Shown here: one piece after another, positions 56,501 through 64,000 of the stretch
Layout of the letters: each line of letters begins with the position of its first letter
Numbering within the stretch: position 1 is the first letter of the stretch
Origin: Porites lobata
Lineage: Eukaryota; Cnidaria; Anthozoa; Scleractinia; Poritidae
Direction: 5' to 3'
Length of the DNA stretch: 64,000 nucleotides
NCBI GenBank assembly: GCA_942486035.1
Contig: CALNXK010000020.1
Coordinates: 3,862,001 to 3,926,000, forward strand
The notes under the pieces: model-generated
Database searches by the model: none
Seen by the model: the letters and a program-made list of their open reading frames with translations, nothing else
What the model was told of the DNA's origin: nothing
Translations under genes and position numbers: made by a program

Positions 56501-59500
56501 TAAATATACTTTTAAACCATGAAAAAAGTACACCAATATGAAACCAGACCGACCTCTAACGCTTCCCGAAGATGGTCGTTAAAAAACAGACTTGGTGATG
56601 GAATGATAAAACAATTATTAAGCTCGGTTATCGAAAAATATCGCGATTTGCCAGTGTCTCGCACATCAATTATTTGTCTCAGCCTTCGGCTTGGGCAAAT
56701 AATTGATCTGCTCGCCACTGACAAATCACGTTGTTTTACTCAACCTCGTCCAATAATTGTTAATTATTTCCTTATAGCTAGGACCATTGTTCATTCTTAC
56801 CTGACGCACAAGTGGTCTTGATCTTTGTCGGACGTTCATAACCAACCTCTTTAGGGATTATACGAGGTTATATAATGTTTGTTCTCTCTGGCAACAATCA
56901 TTTTAAGCCTGTTTTTCACTAGTTTCGGCGTCGTAATCGATGTCGAATGAGTGGTCATGAATTAGTGAATGTCGTAATCGTAAGCGGAGTTATTTCTGAA
57001 AAATAAACCAACCAATAACAGTGCTTTTTCCCGGTTCCTGATTATTTATGGAAGCGAAAAGCTGTTTATAGCTAAATTTTCCTCTTGACGCTAATCGTTA
57101 ACTACCACATTGTCTGAAAAAGAAAAATATGCACGCTGGCTTCATCGAAGGCTGAACTTAACTGTGATGTCCCTTATTTTATTTTTTTATCTTTGTTTTC
57201 AGGCGGCATCTGCTAAACCAGCTAGTTCAAAGCCAGCAAAAGGTCAGTAGCCAGTCTATGTGATACGAAGCATAAGGGAGAGTTAGCAAAGGCAACACGA
57301 TAGAAAGGTTTAGGCTCTGTTCTCAGGTATCAGAATATTCTATTGTGTTGCGTTGGCTAAATCTCCCTTTTCGCAGCCGTTGTACAGCCGTTGTCGTCGT
57401 GGTTGATCTGCCCTTTTGACTTGGGCCAATAAATTTTATCAATGTTTGTTTTTACTTGCGACCGAGTTGGCGTCGCTACTAAATTCGTTTGCTCTGCGAA
57501 AATCGGAAGAATCAGAAAGTTTTTATTTCCTTCCGAGTCGGCTTGTAAAAGACCACCCGGCCAATCAAAATGCTTGTTCCCGCGTTTTGTGAAAGGTCTT
57601 GTATTCCACTTTTGCTTACAGCTTGGACAGTCCGGTTTTCGTTTCATCGGCGGAGAAGTAGGCGGAATTGGAGCTCCGTTTTCACTTGCGCACGTCCCTA
57701 GCCCCATTATTGCACACGACTTATGCGTTTCGGGTCACGTGCTAGAAGCGAGTCTCCTCGCCGTTCCTCTCGGCTCAGTCGCTGATATGCTTTGACCGAG
57801 AGGGCCTGGCAAGACGCCGTGTAGGGACTAGGCAGTCGACTAGGCAACGTTTTCAGTAGATTATAAGGCTTTTGATGCCGACTCGGTAGTAAAGGCTCGT
57901 CTTTGGAGGAGATATTTGGAGGAGGGATAAAGTAGGATGTTAAGGATTTCAAAAGTCGCCTTCAGCTGTAGAAATATCCAACTGGTTTTGAAAAGATATC
58001 TTTCTTTCACTTGCGTTTTTAGTTTGCCTTGTAAGAGGGTGCTTACGGTTTCCTGCATGTTACAGTTCCTACTCCCTTGATTAAAACATCTGGCTTGGTG
58101 TCCCTGTATCAAGGGATCATGTGACATGCTACAGCAATCCCGTGAAGCATATTGGGCTTGCAGCCCTTTAGTAGAGGCTGTATGGCAAGTTAGTCTTCAC
58201 ACAAACTAAAAATCACGTAATCTTATCTGACATGCACAGTCATTAAATGTATTGCGTGACATTGCAAAATAGCGGCTCTGAACCATAGATTTTCTATTTT
58301 TCAAATGGATAAGTATATCAACGGCAAGAGCATGAAAACTCGCATTCTGAATGTGCAAAAAGCTTCCAATCAATTCTTTCCCATCGATACAAAGGCATCA
58401 TTCGCGAAGCAAGTTTTATTAATTCTGGTTGTTTGCTTTTTTTCTTAGATGAGCTTGTGGATGTAGACAGGTAAAGAACTTTTTGATGATGATGATGATG
58501 ATGATGATTTATTTATTTATTTATTTGTTTAAAGAAGCAATCTTTCGAGTCAGTATTAAGCTTCAGGAAATCTCTACTCCAATTATCGACACGACTTTCG
58601 AAAAATGAAATAATGGCATAAACCGTGTTCACTGATAAATTCAAGACTCTGAAAACCCACCTTTAAGCGACACATACCCGCTTAGACCAAATAAGGGATT
58701 GATCCCCTCCTCCACCCCACGGGCGTCAATAGAGAGCTTTAGATTTGAGGACGAGAAAGAGTACGAGTACTAGATTTAACTTAAAGTTTCTGCGCGTGTT
58801 CTCAAAAAAGGAAAAAGACACCCTCCCGGAAAGCTTCATTTTACTTTTCTTCACCAAAAAAGTTATTACGGTTATTTATACTGAAGGAGGTTAAGCCCTC
58901 TCCCGATAGCAAAACGATAAAACTTCTTACTTTTGATAACCTGCTCCCGCCACTACGACATTTTCGCGGCCATTTTCGCTAAAACTCGTGGTAGAATGAC
59001 GGCGGTTATCACGTTTTCCCGCCAAAATGACGCTGGCTCACACGTTTGCGCTATTTAGTACTGAGAAAACCTCGTACTCGTAGTAGTCCTCGTCCTCGAA
59101 TCTAAACCTCTCTGATATGTGTGTGGGCTATCGAATTTTCTCGTGAAAGTTTTAACTTTGTTATACAATATTATTCAGGATGTGTATCTTCTGTGGTGAA
59201 ACCAACGAGTCTTTCACAGAAGAGATGCTAGACATGCATTATTGGAAGAGCTGTCCCATGCTGAAAAGATGCGACCATTGCGCTCAGGTAGTAACACTTT
59301 GCTTTCCTTCAGTGGCAGCCCCAGAAACTTGATGGTGCATTCCATTGGGATAGTCCGGATCAGGATCAGTGATCCGAGATCACTCGGATCTGATCGCACA
59401 TTAATGGAACCGACAAATCCACCTCGGGAAAGGAGTTATCGGTTCTTTTAATGCGTGCCATGATTCGCGCGATCTCGAATCACTCATCCTAATCCGGATT

Positions 59501-61949
59501 ACCTAAAAGGAACACACCCTTTTGTTCTCGGGATTTTTAAGCTCTGGGAGGTTGCAGCCCTAAAGTGTCTGGAGATTGTTTGAGATATCAAATGTGTGCT
59601 ATAAGCCACTTCGGTCAAGGTTTCCGATGACCTTTGGAAGTTGTTCGTCCATTTTTCTAGGGTAGTTATCCGATTGTTACGAGTTTTTCTGTTTTGTTGT
59701 TGAACAATTTCTTCGAAATTACATTGTAAAACAAAGCACTGCGGCAAATTGTCATCGGCATTTGTTCCTTGAACGAAAAGTTACAGATTTTCTCTTGTGT
59801 AACAATGGTACCTATAAAGGACCATTGCAGACGTCGAATGTCGAACTTCTCATCTGCTAAACATATTGCTTATAAGCTAGAGAAACAGCGCGTGTGAGCC
59901 TCATCGCTTAAAACTTCAAGCAAAACCAAAATACTCTAAAGTACTAAAAAAAAGTTAAAGAACTCGAAGACGTTGGCAAATGTATGCCATTGGGTGTGAA
60001 CAAGTCACCGAATTCCTCAAGTGAGATTGACAATGTAACAGGAGACTTTTAGCCAATCTAATCAGAAGATCTCATAAAGTAACTTTTATCAACCCACCCG
60101 TTCCCTTACTTAGCTTTCCCTCCCCTCCCGTTATTCTCCCCAGGTGATAGAAATCTCAGGTGTGAGTGAGCATTTACTGACCGAGTGTGAATCCAGTGAT
60201 AAGTTCGCTCAGTGTCCGCGTTGTAAGGAGGCGATTCCTAAAGAAGACCTTGATGAACACTTTGCTGAGAAAAGCTGCCAGGGTAAGTATTTATAGTCGA
60301 CTCCCGATAACTCGAACCTTCAAGTGGAATCGAAAAACTTTCGAGTTAATCGGGACTGTGCAGTGAACATTTTATTGTAGAAATGTTAAGTGGAGATTGA
60401 AAGATACTTTTAAATTATAAATCAGAACGTAACGTAACAAAACATAGCCTAAATAGAGCATGCGTTTTACTGTTTTGAGAATAAAGCTGTTTTACGTAAG
60501 ATTTGTCACAAACAATATCAACCTCGATTAGTAAACTACGTGCCTAAAACACGTCAATGGGAAATTCAAAATCCAATGTTTCGGACGCCAGTACACTGTT
60601 TTTCCCGACTTTTTAAGCGCTCAAAACACGGTTTGAGTTATCAAGGTTAAAATCATAGAAATGATCTGTTACGCGTTTCGAACAGCCCTGATTTCGTTAT
60701 TTGATCCTGAACACAGCTGCGCCAATATTTTGGCGAACAAGTCAGTTGATTCCCTAGACACTGACTAAAACTGACTGTCTATTATATATTTGTCTGTGTT
60801 TTTTGTAGCATCCAAGGGTCCCCGCTGCATCTTGTGTAACAAAGTTCTTGGTAATGGCGATGAGGTATGTGGTCCTTGTTTATTAGGAAAAAATAGTGAA
60901 GCAACGAAGACGGAAACGGCAACAAGAACGGCAAAAAGGCAACAGGTTTTGGTTGGCAAAACAACAACTTTGCACGTGCATCACGCCTTTTTTGTACATT
61001 TCTTTGCCGTCTCTGTACGACTACAACGTGAACTTCCTAATTTCACGTTTTATGGAGGACGAGAACATTGCACAACGATTTTCTTTTTGTTTTTGTGAAC
61101 TTAGATACAGTCCTTTAGAACTCAACTCCTGAAAAAATCACCAACATTTGACAAATTAAAAGTGTTGTAATATGAGCGATGAAGTCGTTGTTGTTTACGC
61201 TCCCTAACATCTGTCGTCTGTTACTTTCCTCCAGGAAATTTGTCATTCTTCTTTTGCAGACCGTTTCACGGAATTATCCTAAAACGTTACACGCACACAC
61301 AGAGTCATTTTAGTTTCTTCACTCATCACACCCCACGTTCTGCGATGTTTTCTTGCTATCAGCCTCGTCGTTTCCATGCTTTCCCCTGTTTTCTTCTGAA
61401 ACTATGTTTTATCACATTAGGTGTGGAGTAAGCATTTAAAGGAAGAGTGTGCCCCAAATAAGGCGAGACTTCAACAGCAGTCAGGTAAAATTCTACAGTT
61501 GCCCTTTCTTTAGCTCCTTGTGGGTTTCTGTCACAAATTTTGCGACGCCTTGCTTAACTAATCAACTTGTAATGGAGTGAACTGAGCATATCCTATTGAC
61601 TAAGGAAATCAAAGGTAGAAAGGAAACAGTTAAAGATATTATACTCTTGCGAGAGCCATGCACTGCTATTTTCGACTTAGCGATGCTGATTATCATCCCA
61701 TCGCTTGTGGAGTGCTGTGTGTATTCATAAAGATTTTCTACTAAGGTTTGGGTATGTCGTGTAAAACTGAACCCTATTCTGTGTAATAGTATCTAATCCT
61801 CACACGTTCTTGGTTTACTTTCAGCCGCCAGCAAAGCTCCAAGCCAAGCGAGTCTTCGGAGTACCCGTGGCAGAGGAGGCAAGACCACGCCCCTTGGAAG
61901 GGGTGCAGGAAAAGGGAGAGGTCGGAGAGGCGGGGCAATGCCGAGGTGA
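32201..61949 (+). CDS. CEP104: Centrosomal protein of 104 kDa, whole gene, 37 coding exons
   Basis: The exons read in frame throughout to 885 residues (human about 925). Order of domains: N-terminal jelly-roll (about residues 1-163), coiled coil (about 190-297), proline-rich linker, TOG array (about 396-668), short second coiled coil (669-701), zinc fingers (722-845) and an Arg-Gly-rich tail. CEP104 binds tubulin through its TOG domain and sits at the distal end of centrioles and at the ciliary tip, where it tracks growing microtubule ends; human mutations cause Joubert syndrome. The ATG at 32201 gives MPSKVPFQVV, matching the family start. One intron has a GC donor (36807) and one a weak GTCCGA donor (45471). 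Introns contain a retrotransposon remnant, a 1.1 kb fold-back element and many MITEs. Exon coordinates are given in the block entries that follow. Confidence 0.95.
33417..33605. mobile_element. MITE with GTAAAATCCAACTAGT ends
   Basis: GTAAAATCCAACTAG at the left and CTAGTTGGATTTTAC at the right are exact inverse copies, 189 bp overall. It lies in the first CEP104 intron. Confidence 0.85.
33612..33712. repeat. 101 bp hairpin adjoining the previous element
   Basis: AATTATTCCTC at the left pairs with GAGGAATAATT at the right, with long inner arms built on GAGTCAATAGCC / GGGCTATTGACTC. It ends about 40 bp before CEP104 exon 2. Confidence 0.8.
35371..35734. mobile_element. AGAGRYTTTAGATTC element, copy 1
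   Basis: About 365 bp, starting AGAGACCTTTAGATTCTAGG and ending with a diverged inverse of that end. The interior shares ordered words (AGCTTCATT, TTCACCAAAAA, GATAAAAC, GGTTCACGCGCAAGC, GAGAAAAT) with copies at 51531-52140 and 58731-59113. This is the most diverged of the three copies. Confidence 0.7.
36947..37268. mobile_element. MITE with CTTTCCATTT ends
   Basis: The left end CTTTCCATTTAGTCAAAATT and the inverse of the right side (CTTTCCATTTGGGGAAAAAA) align imperfectly. A TACAGTCAACCC motif just before it suggests a pogo-like outer end. Confidence 0.45.
37949..38256. mobile_element. MITE with TACCGTAAAATTCCGAA ends
   Basis: TACCGTAAAATTCCGAA at the left and TTCGGAATTTTACGGTA at the right are exact inverses. 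ATAAGCCCC motifs repeat inside, at least eight times. 308 bp, non-coding. Confidence 0.85.
38901..40832 (+). mobile_element. Truncated LTR retrotransposon with identical 118 bp flanking repeats
   Basis: The 118 bases at 38901-39018 recur without change at 40715-40832. A polypurine tract, GAGGAAGAAGAGG, ends at 40710, just before the right copy, as expected before a 3' LTR. Between them is only integrase-type coding sequence; gag, protease and reverse transcriptase are absent, so a large internal deletion is likely. The right repeat seems to continue past 40832, whereas the left copy passes directly into integrase sequence, so the left LTR may be truncated. Confidence 0.7.
39030..40520 (+). 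pseudogene. Retrotransposon integrase remnant, frameshifted
   Basis: A zinc-binding region is visible near 39228-39360 (histidines in HIKLHH and the CHTC pair), followed by core and C-terminal regions. The largest intact frame (39627-40520, 297 codons) contains the integrase C-terminal part, with ELEEELIRQEPGGRP and SYKVKLSECY, then a Ser-Pro-rich tail. At least two changes of frame, near 39410 and 39620, interrupt the coding sequence, so no functional enzyme is made. It most resembles the integrase of Ty3/gypsy-type elements of invertebrates; the assignment is from memory and tentative. Confidence 0.7.
41358..42752 (+). CDS. CEP104: CEP104 exons 9-13: coiled-coil region
   Basis: Exons 41358-41406, 41564-41624, 42134-42189, 42425-42508, 42681-42752. 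The segments PDYISRLDDLSFDMYQDPE, QERYDYAKKL and VGERLGRYEVEKKKAVEMENYDLA in order are strongly family-specific. The block is highly charged with heptad-like leucine spacing. Confidence 0.95.
41765..42026. mobile_element. Inverted-repeat element, CAGATCTGGGTAGTG family, copy A
   Basis: The outer ends TGAGAAAACAGCC and GGCTGTTTTCACA are inverse; an inner palindrome (41812-41969) pairs CTCAGAAAC with GTTTCTCAG and contains GATGACGTG / CACGTCATC and CCAATCAGAAGCAC. The family has a clear second copy at 63541-63718 and a half copy at 27253-27400. Confidence 0.8.
43723..45470 (+). CDS. CEP104: CEP104 exons 14-17: proline-rich linker
   Basis: Exons 43723-43756, 44014-44171, 44718-44764, 45415-45470. 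It is proline- and charge-rich (PPPLPPIATDHSRQPPPPQ, then LADDRPLPALNNK, which parallels the human DERPLPAI segment). The exon 17 donor must be the weak GTCCGA at 45471, because the nearby stronger-looking GTTTAT at 45481 would break the frame into exon 18. Confidence 0.85.
46004..55409 (+). CDS. CEP104: CEP104 exons 18-28: TOG tubulin-binding domain
   Basis: Exons 46004-46077, 46175-46345, 47419-47480, 49543-49579, 49962-49997, 50234-50299, 50390-50449, 51272-51348, 52491-52518, 52959-53039, 55284-55409. Paired-helix HEAT-type pattern with landmarks GPEPLKENDLRTAS, YSKQWKYRQEAM, LIKTYIPHHK, LPALEHTSGDVRDPA and DYLPPDEPATRKNPLY. The domain binds tubulin dimers. Exon 26 is only 28 bp. The intron before exon 28 houses the fold-back element. 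Confidence 0.93.
48699..48851. mobile_element. Pogo-like MITE, TACAGTCAAACCCCC end
   Basis: TACAGTCAAACCCCCTGATT at the left and GGGGATATTACTGTA at the right are roughly inverse and flanked by TA. 153 bp, in a CEP104 intron. Confidence 0.65.
48950..49385. mobile_element. Probable MITE with GGTCAAGTCGC ends
   Basis: ACGGTCAAGTCGCAGAAA near the left matches the inverse of TTTCTGGCGACTTGACCG near the right. Inside the right end a GCGACATGACT / GCGACATAACT / GCGACTTAACT motif repeats at about 24 bp spacing. Confidence 0.5.
51531..52140. mobile_element. AGAGRYTTTAGATTC element, copy 2, interrupted
   Basis: Starts AGACCTTTAGATTCGAAG and ends TTGGAATCTAAAGCTCTCT; the interior matches the copies at 35371 and 58731, but a 175 bp element is inserted at 51636-51810. 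Confidence 0.75.
51636..51810. mobile_element. Nested MITE with CAGGGGCGGATC ends
   Basis: CAGGGGCGGATCCAG and CTAGATCCGCCCCTG are inverse ends. TCAAT directly flanks both sides (51631-51635 and 51811-51815), a likely target duplication. The ends resemble hAT-type MITEs, whose duplications are usually 8 bp, so the superfamily is open. Confidence 0.8.
54094..55223. mobile_element. 1.13 kb fold-back (palindromic) transposon
   Basis: Two arms of roughly 450-480 bp are inverse copies at about 90% identity by eye around a centre near 54655; matched pairs include ATAACTGGTTATGGTG with CACCATAACCAGTTAC and GTAAGCATGTTTTAG with its inverse. Each outer end is itself a shorter palindrome (54094-54197 and 55113-55223). 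It has no coding frame. It lies in the CEP104 intron before exon 28, whose 5' end is only 60 bp away. Confidence 0.85.
55113..55223. repeat. Perfect 53 bp hairpin arms, 5-base loop
   Basis: The arm at 55113-55165 is the exact reverse complement of 55171-55223, with loop TTATC. Arms this long without a mismatch suggest recent origin or repair by copying. It forms the right terminus of the fold-back element. Confidence 0.9.
55500..58470 (+). CDS. CEP104: CEP104 exons 29-32: second coiled coil and spacer
   Basis: Exons 55500-55550, 56009-56056, 57203-57242, 58449-58470. The sequence AATENSEKAKQAEIAALQAQLQALRDM is a short coiled coil, followed by an Ala/Lys/Ser spacer (AASAKPASSKPAK). Exon 32 is a 22 bp micro-exon encoding the acidic DELVDVD. 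The human protein has a longer spacer here. Confidence 0.88.
56630..56765. repeat. Hairpin repeat around CAATTATTTGTC
   Basis: An inner hairpin pairs CAATTATTTGTC with GGCAAATAATTG over a CAGCCTTCGGCTTG loop; outer partners CGATTTGCCAGTG and CACTGACAAATC extend the symmetry. Probably a small MITE in a CEP104 intron. Confidence 0.65.
57640..57850. repeat. Dispersed repeat, copy 2
   Basis: Shares ATGCGTTTCGGGTCACGTG, TTTGACCGAGA-like and AGGGACTAGGCA words in order with 16640-16990. The nearby long open frames (117 and 116 codons on opposite strands) lie in and around this repeat and are not accepted as genes. Confidence 0.55.
58483..58533. repeat. (GAT)n(TTTA)n microsatellite
   Basis: A GAT trinucleotide run passes into TTTA repeats beginning about 13 bases after the exon 32 donor. 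Confidence 0.9.
58731..59113. mobile_element. AGAGRYTTTAGATTC element, copy 3
   Basis: AGAGAGCTTTAGATTTGAGG at the left is matched by CCTCGAATCTAAACCTCTCT at the right. This is the best-preserved of three copies in CEP104 introns. It ends about 65 bp before exon 33. Confidence 0.8.
59179..61949 (+). CDS. CEP104: CEP104 exons 33-37: zinc fingers and Arg-Gly tail
   Basis: Exons 59179-59287, 60144-60282, 60809-60864, 61421-61484, 61825-61949 (TGA stop). Zinc-binding pairs are CIFC...HYWKSC, CDHC...HLLTEC, CPRC...HFAEKSC and CILC...HLKEEC, a tandem array typical of the family. After residue 845 the last exon encodes SAASKAPSQASLRSTRGRGG and an Arg-Gly-rich end (about 40 residues) in place of the Ser-rich human tail that carries an SKIP end-binding motif; no SxIP motif is seen here. 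Confidence 0.93.
60292..60650. mobile_element. Degenerate pogo-like element
   Basis: TATAGTCGACTCCCGATAAC followed by TCGAACC at the left and GGTTTGAGTTATCAAGG near the right are approximate inverses. Boundaries are uncertain; it follows exon 34 closely. Confidence 0.4.
60890..61190. repeat. Dispersed repeat related to 9478-9840
   Basis: Shared ordered words (AAAACAACAAC, TTTTTTGTACATTTCTT, CCAACATTTGACAA) link this CEP104 intron segment to the receptor intron element. Terminal repeats are eroded. Confidence 0.55.
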
Positions 61950-62520
61950 TGACACGCTTCCCACAGAATGGCTTCAGTGTTTGTTTTACAGCCAAAGAAC
62001 CTGCTGGAAAATTTATTTTCCTTATCCTTGAGAGGCTTAGACTTCAAGTCGATGCAAATAGATTTAAGTATATTGTCATGCCTAAGGACAACGTAATCTT
62101 AAGGTGTGACCTCGTTTAAATGAAAGAGACGTTGGGGCTACTACGCTTTTTCGTGATTTATAAAAAAACCATAGCAGAAACAGGTGTGTCCTAAAATCTT
62201 ATTCATTTAAACGAAACGAGTGATTTCGTATTTTCTGGAAGGTTGATATACAACAAAGTAATACAATCTACATCGGACTGTGAGGTGTCCAAGTTTATAT
62301 CTTAAAGACAAGTCTCTGAATTGAAATGTACATTTATTTTTGTACCCTCAAATCAAGAAGTTTATTGTGTATTAAGTTATTTGCCATAAGGTATAAATCA
62401 CTAATAGTTTTCAACATTTTGTTTATCTGCACTCTGTAACAGCCACCCGTTCCTCAAGAAAGCATACACGGATGTATAAGTCTGGTCTCGGCGCTTCCAC
62501 ATTCGCTTCCAGTCTTGAAG

Positions 62521-62590
62521 TAGCCTGCGAAGACAGCTGTCTCCTCCCAAGCGGCGAGGAGCGAGGAAAGACGGCTGTATTTACAGGCTA
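62521..62590. mobile_element. 70 bp hairpin MITE with TAGCCTG ends
   Basis: TAGCCTGCGAAGACAGC pairs with GCTGTATTTACAGGCTA with a few mismatches. It lies within the presumed CEP104 3' untranslated region, so the mRNA would carry the hairpin. Confidence 0.75.
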
Positions 62591-62712
62591 ATCTCGAAGG
62601 GGTCGTATAAGATGCGTGTTACGTCTTTTAGGGATTTTGGTGCGGTGTCATTTTAGCAGTAGGTTTTGTACTGTTCACAGTTATTGTGCTTTTGTATATT
62701 GTGGTTTAGACA

Positions 62713-62718
62713 AATAAA
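62713..62718 (+). terminator. CEP104 polyadenylation signal
   Basis: AATAAA about 765 bases after the stop codon, followed by a T-rich stretch. A second hexamer lies at about 63033. Confidence 0.55.
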
Positions 62719-62740
62719 TGTCAATCAATTTAAACTTTTG

Positions 62741-64000
62741 CAGGTTAAATTAGGGAAACCATTAGTTAAGTTTCCATTACCAATATGGACGTACCATCAT
62801 GGTTAAGTTTGTAAAACAAAAAACAAACAAGCAAAAAAGGGAAAGCTTATCGAGCATTTATTTCCCCAACAAGGTGAATGAAAAGTATCGTAAGGGACCG
62901 TTCAGTTAGAGTGGTTTTAATCTATGGTTAAATAGCCAAAGTAGGCTTGAACTGTTGGGAAAAAAAGTTCTAGAAAACATAGAATCCTTTAGATGAATTT
63001 TGTTTTACCGAGTAAAACCCGGAAGTGATAGTAATAAAAGTTGTTTCATACAATGTTGTCTTTGTTGTCTCTTTTCACTATGTTTGTCTCGCGTGCTCCG
63101 CTGCTGAGTGGACAGAGTGTTTTGCGTTCGCACGGTCTGTCGAAAGTTTTATAATCACTACACCTTCAATATCCTGAAAGACTCTGCAAAAATTGAGTAA
63201 GATCTTTGTTGAGCTCGTGATGAATAGCTCACTTCGGAAAAGAGTGATAGCCTAGGACCCAAACTAAGCGCGTGCTCATTTATGTTGCAGGAAGTTATTT
63301 TTAAACGCATTGAGCTACGTGCAAGGTCAAGTCAATTGAACTTATACTAGCAGGCAGTTGAACAGTAGGTCATCTCCGAGTGACAAAAACATTGAAAATT
63401 ACCATACAAACTTGAATAGTAGACCTATGTTTTTTTTTCGTGACAAAGAAACATGTCATTTCCTTCTCCTTGTTTTTACTTCTCATAATTGAGATGTTAG
63501 TACTTTTATGAATAGGCGCGTGCGCTGTGAGTTACCAAGCCTGAGAAAACAGCCAACGAGCGCAGAAATTTCATATTGATGACGCGTCACTACCCAGATC
63601 TGGGTAGTGCTTCTGATTGGTTTAATAAAATTTCCCACGCGGCACCACCAATCAGAGGTACTGCCCAGATCTGCGTAGTGACGCGTCATCAGTATGGAAT
63701 TTCTTCGCCGTTTCTCAGACGTCATTTGGCAGGAAAACCAGTGGTTATGAGTTATCTTAAATAAATTGACTGTAAAAGTTGTGTCCTTCATTTTATGCAC
63801 CTGATATATGCACGCTTACTAGCCACGTAACCTTTGTGAGACCCCTACCAGGAATAACATGCATTCCAACATAAACATGCATATAACACTGATACATTCT
63901 AACCAAACAGGTAACACCCAGACTACACTAGAAATTTATATATTCACCGCGAATCATGCAGAAAACGATTGTAATAAAACCATAACTCAACTTAAGAAAG
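62741..64000. other. Spacer downstream of CEP104
   Basis: No gene recognised. The main feature is the inverted-repeat element at 63541-63718; the 62 and 105 codon frames there lie on that palindrome. Confidence 0.55.
63541..63718. mobile_element. Inverted-repeat element, CAGATCTGGGTAGTG family, copy B
   Basis: CTGAGAAAAC at the left is matched by CGTTTCTCAG at the right; the arms pair GATGACGCGTCACTAC with GTAGTGACGCGTCATC and end at a CCAATCAGA loop side. The inner palindrome matches that of copy A at 41812-41969. Confidence 0.85.

Larger units (their letters stand above)
61950..62740 (+). other. CEP104: Probable CEP104 3' untranslated region
   Basis: From the stop codon to shortly past the AATAAA at 62713-62718. 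The segment is AT-rich with no open frame of note and contains the small hairpin element at 62521-62590. Confidence 0.6.

Noticed and set aside
57357..57795. 117 and 116 codon frames on opposite strands
   Set aside because: They lie in a CEP104 intron and overlap a dispersed repeat; no domain features.

Overview
The window is animal nuclear DNA, most likely from an anthozoan cnidarian such as a coral or sea anemone. Genes are split into many short exons with GT...AG introns, intergenic and intronic DNA is AT-rich, and small inverted-repeat transposons are dense and often nested. The species assignment is inferred from gene content and repeat style, not from a marker gene. Nothing bacterial, plasmid-like or CRISPR-like was seen.

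Layout: 1-6032 holds no recognisable gene. 6033-13611 (+) is a four-exon leucine-rich-repeat G-protein-coupled receptor with a very long intracellular tail. 13612-18700 is transposon-rich spacer, including a 1.29 kb element with perfect 17 bp ends and further elements nested inside it. 18963-21714 (-) is a five-exon gene for a 200-residue helical protein I do not recognise. 21715-26079 is spacer with a three-copy tandem array, several hairpin elements and one weak 126-143 codon open frame. 26080-30787 (-) is CPLANE2 (RSG1), a small GTPase of ciliogenesis, in nine exons. 32201-61949 (+) is CEP104, a ciliary-tip and centriole protein, in 37 coding exons; its introns contain a retrotransposon remnant, a 1.1 kb fold-back palindrome and three copies of one inverted-repeat element. 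61950-64000 is the CEP104 3' untranslated region and spacer.

CPLANE2 and CEP104 are transcribed away from each other from a shared 1.4 kb interval. Both products act in cilium formation, so a shared regulatory region is plausible, although I found no clean RFX X-box in that interval. The most distinctive molecular observation is an AT-AC (U12-type) intron in CPLANE2 that splits the guanine-specificity motif of the GTPase. Exon boundaries were read by hand from splice signals, reading phase and remembered similarity to the human proteins; all coding lengths close in frame (1087, 200, 267 and 885 residues), but transcript data would be needed to confirm them.
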